Below are positions 63,650 to 64,000 of a stretch of 64,000 nucleotides of DNA, in pieces; within the stretch, counting starts at the first letter, position 1, and every line of letters begins with the position of its first letter. Location: contig NC_084587.1 of the NCBI RefSeq assembly GCF_033807715.1, forward strand, positions 23,150,017-23,214,016. The letters run 5' to 3'. The position numbers and the translations under genes are program-made. Source of the DNA: Cololabis saira (taxonomy: Eukaryota; Chordata; Actinopteri; Beloniformes; Belonidae). The notes under the pieces are model-generated. The model searched no databases and had not been told where the DNA came from. It saw only the letters and a program-made list of their open reading frames with translations.

Positions 63650-64000
63650 TCAATCCGTTCAGGGGCTCACTGTCTTATTCAAAGACTGTCCTCTAGCGCC
63701 CCCTCTTGAATCCACAGCAGCCAGGCCCACGCCAACAGGAATCCCTCTGCTACACACCTCCAGTCGACACTCTTTGACCCTGGAGCACAGGGAAGAATAG
63801 CCAGCAATCTGCGCTACAACCACAGGATATTTCGTTTGGCTATCACGAAGTGGTTCGGCTTGCAACAGCCAGTGTATTGGTTGGAGAAACTCACAGCTTT
63901 TAGGCAGAAGTTCCTACTTCTGCCACTAGCGTCCAAAGGCCTCCAATACACTGCTGCGTCCGCTTTCTGGTCCGTCCGGGTCCGCCGGGGGCTCCCCAAC
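63650..64000. other. Less AT-rich segment at the window edge, unidentified
   Basis: Base composition rises in GC toward the right edge ('gtccgtccgggtccgccgg'). A minus-strand frame of 61 codons (63814-63999) runs to the edge, but I recognise nothing in it. It may be a repeat or an exon cut by the window. Confidence 0.3.

Overview
The window is nuclear DNA from a ray-finned fish, most likely a percomorph teleost. The evidence is one recognisable vertebrate gene exon with introns, a high content of teleost-type miniature transposons, long TA, GT, GGA and AGT microsatellites, and a decayed fish Tc1-like transposon. No prokaryotic, organellar or viral gene organisation was seen, and most long open frames lie inside tandem repeats or on the antisense strand of the single real exon.

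Gene content. The only coding sequence I can support is the large first coding exon of NR3C2, the mineralocorticoid receptor, on the minus strand (coding 5450-7251). It encodes the N-terminal transactivation region of about 600 residues and ends at a good splice donor. The DNA-binding and ligand-binding exons are not present and should lie to the left of position 1, so 1-5449 is intron 2. Upstream of the coding exon there is an acceptor at 7271-7272, an intron, a strong candidate donor for a non-coding exon 1 at 8737/8738, and a GC-rich, purine-rich promoter-like stretch to about 9360. Everything from about 9.4 kb to 64 kb is upstream non-coding DNA.

Layout. 9.5-12.3 kb holds two related short transposons with 3-bp target duplications on either side of a 1.1-kb AGT array built on a SINE/LINE-type 3' tail. 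12.3-26 kb is mostly single-copy AT-rich sequence with some miniature transposons, a 54-bp palindrome, a 16-bp-stem hairpin and a 561-bp TAA-flanked miniature transposon. 26173-51788 is a 25.6-kb block of ten same-orientation composite elements joined through TAA microsatellites. The elements share a head with a GCTGC/GCAGC hairpin, tandem ~128-bp and ~345/460-bp internal units, and in three places a hairpin tail that is itself tandemly repeated. Some copies carry a tRNA-like module, an AT/GT microsatellite segment with paired YY1-type motifs, and a fragment of the 20-kb miniature transposon whose 42-bp unit has expanded. 51.8-64 kb is again mainly single-copy sequence with a truncated Tc1-like element, a TTAA-flanked miniature transposon and several dispersed repeat fragments.

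No multi-gene system is visible. The most unusual structure is the composite block: a mosaic, apparently recently rearranged array dense in motifs resembling NF-Y, Sp1/KLF, ETS and YY1 binding sites, about 17-42 kb upstream of the receptor's putative promoter. Family names for the non-coding repeats are from memory of teleost genomes and were not checked against a library.
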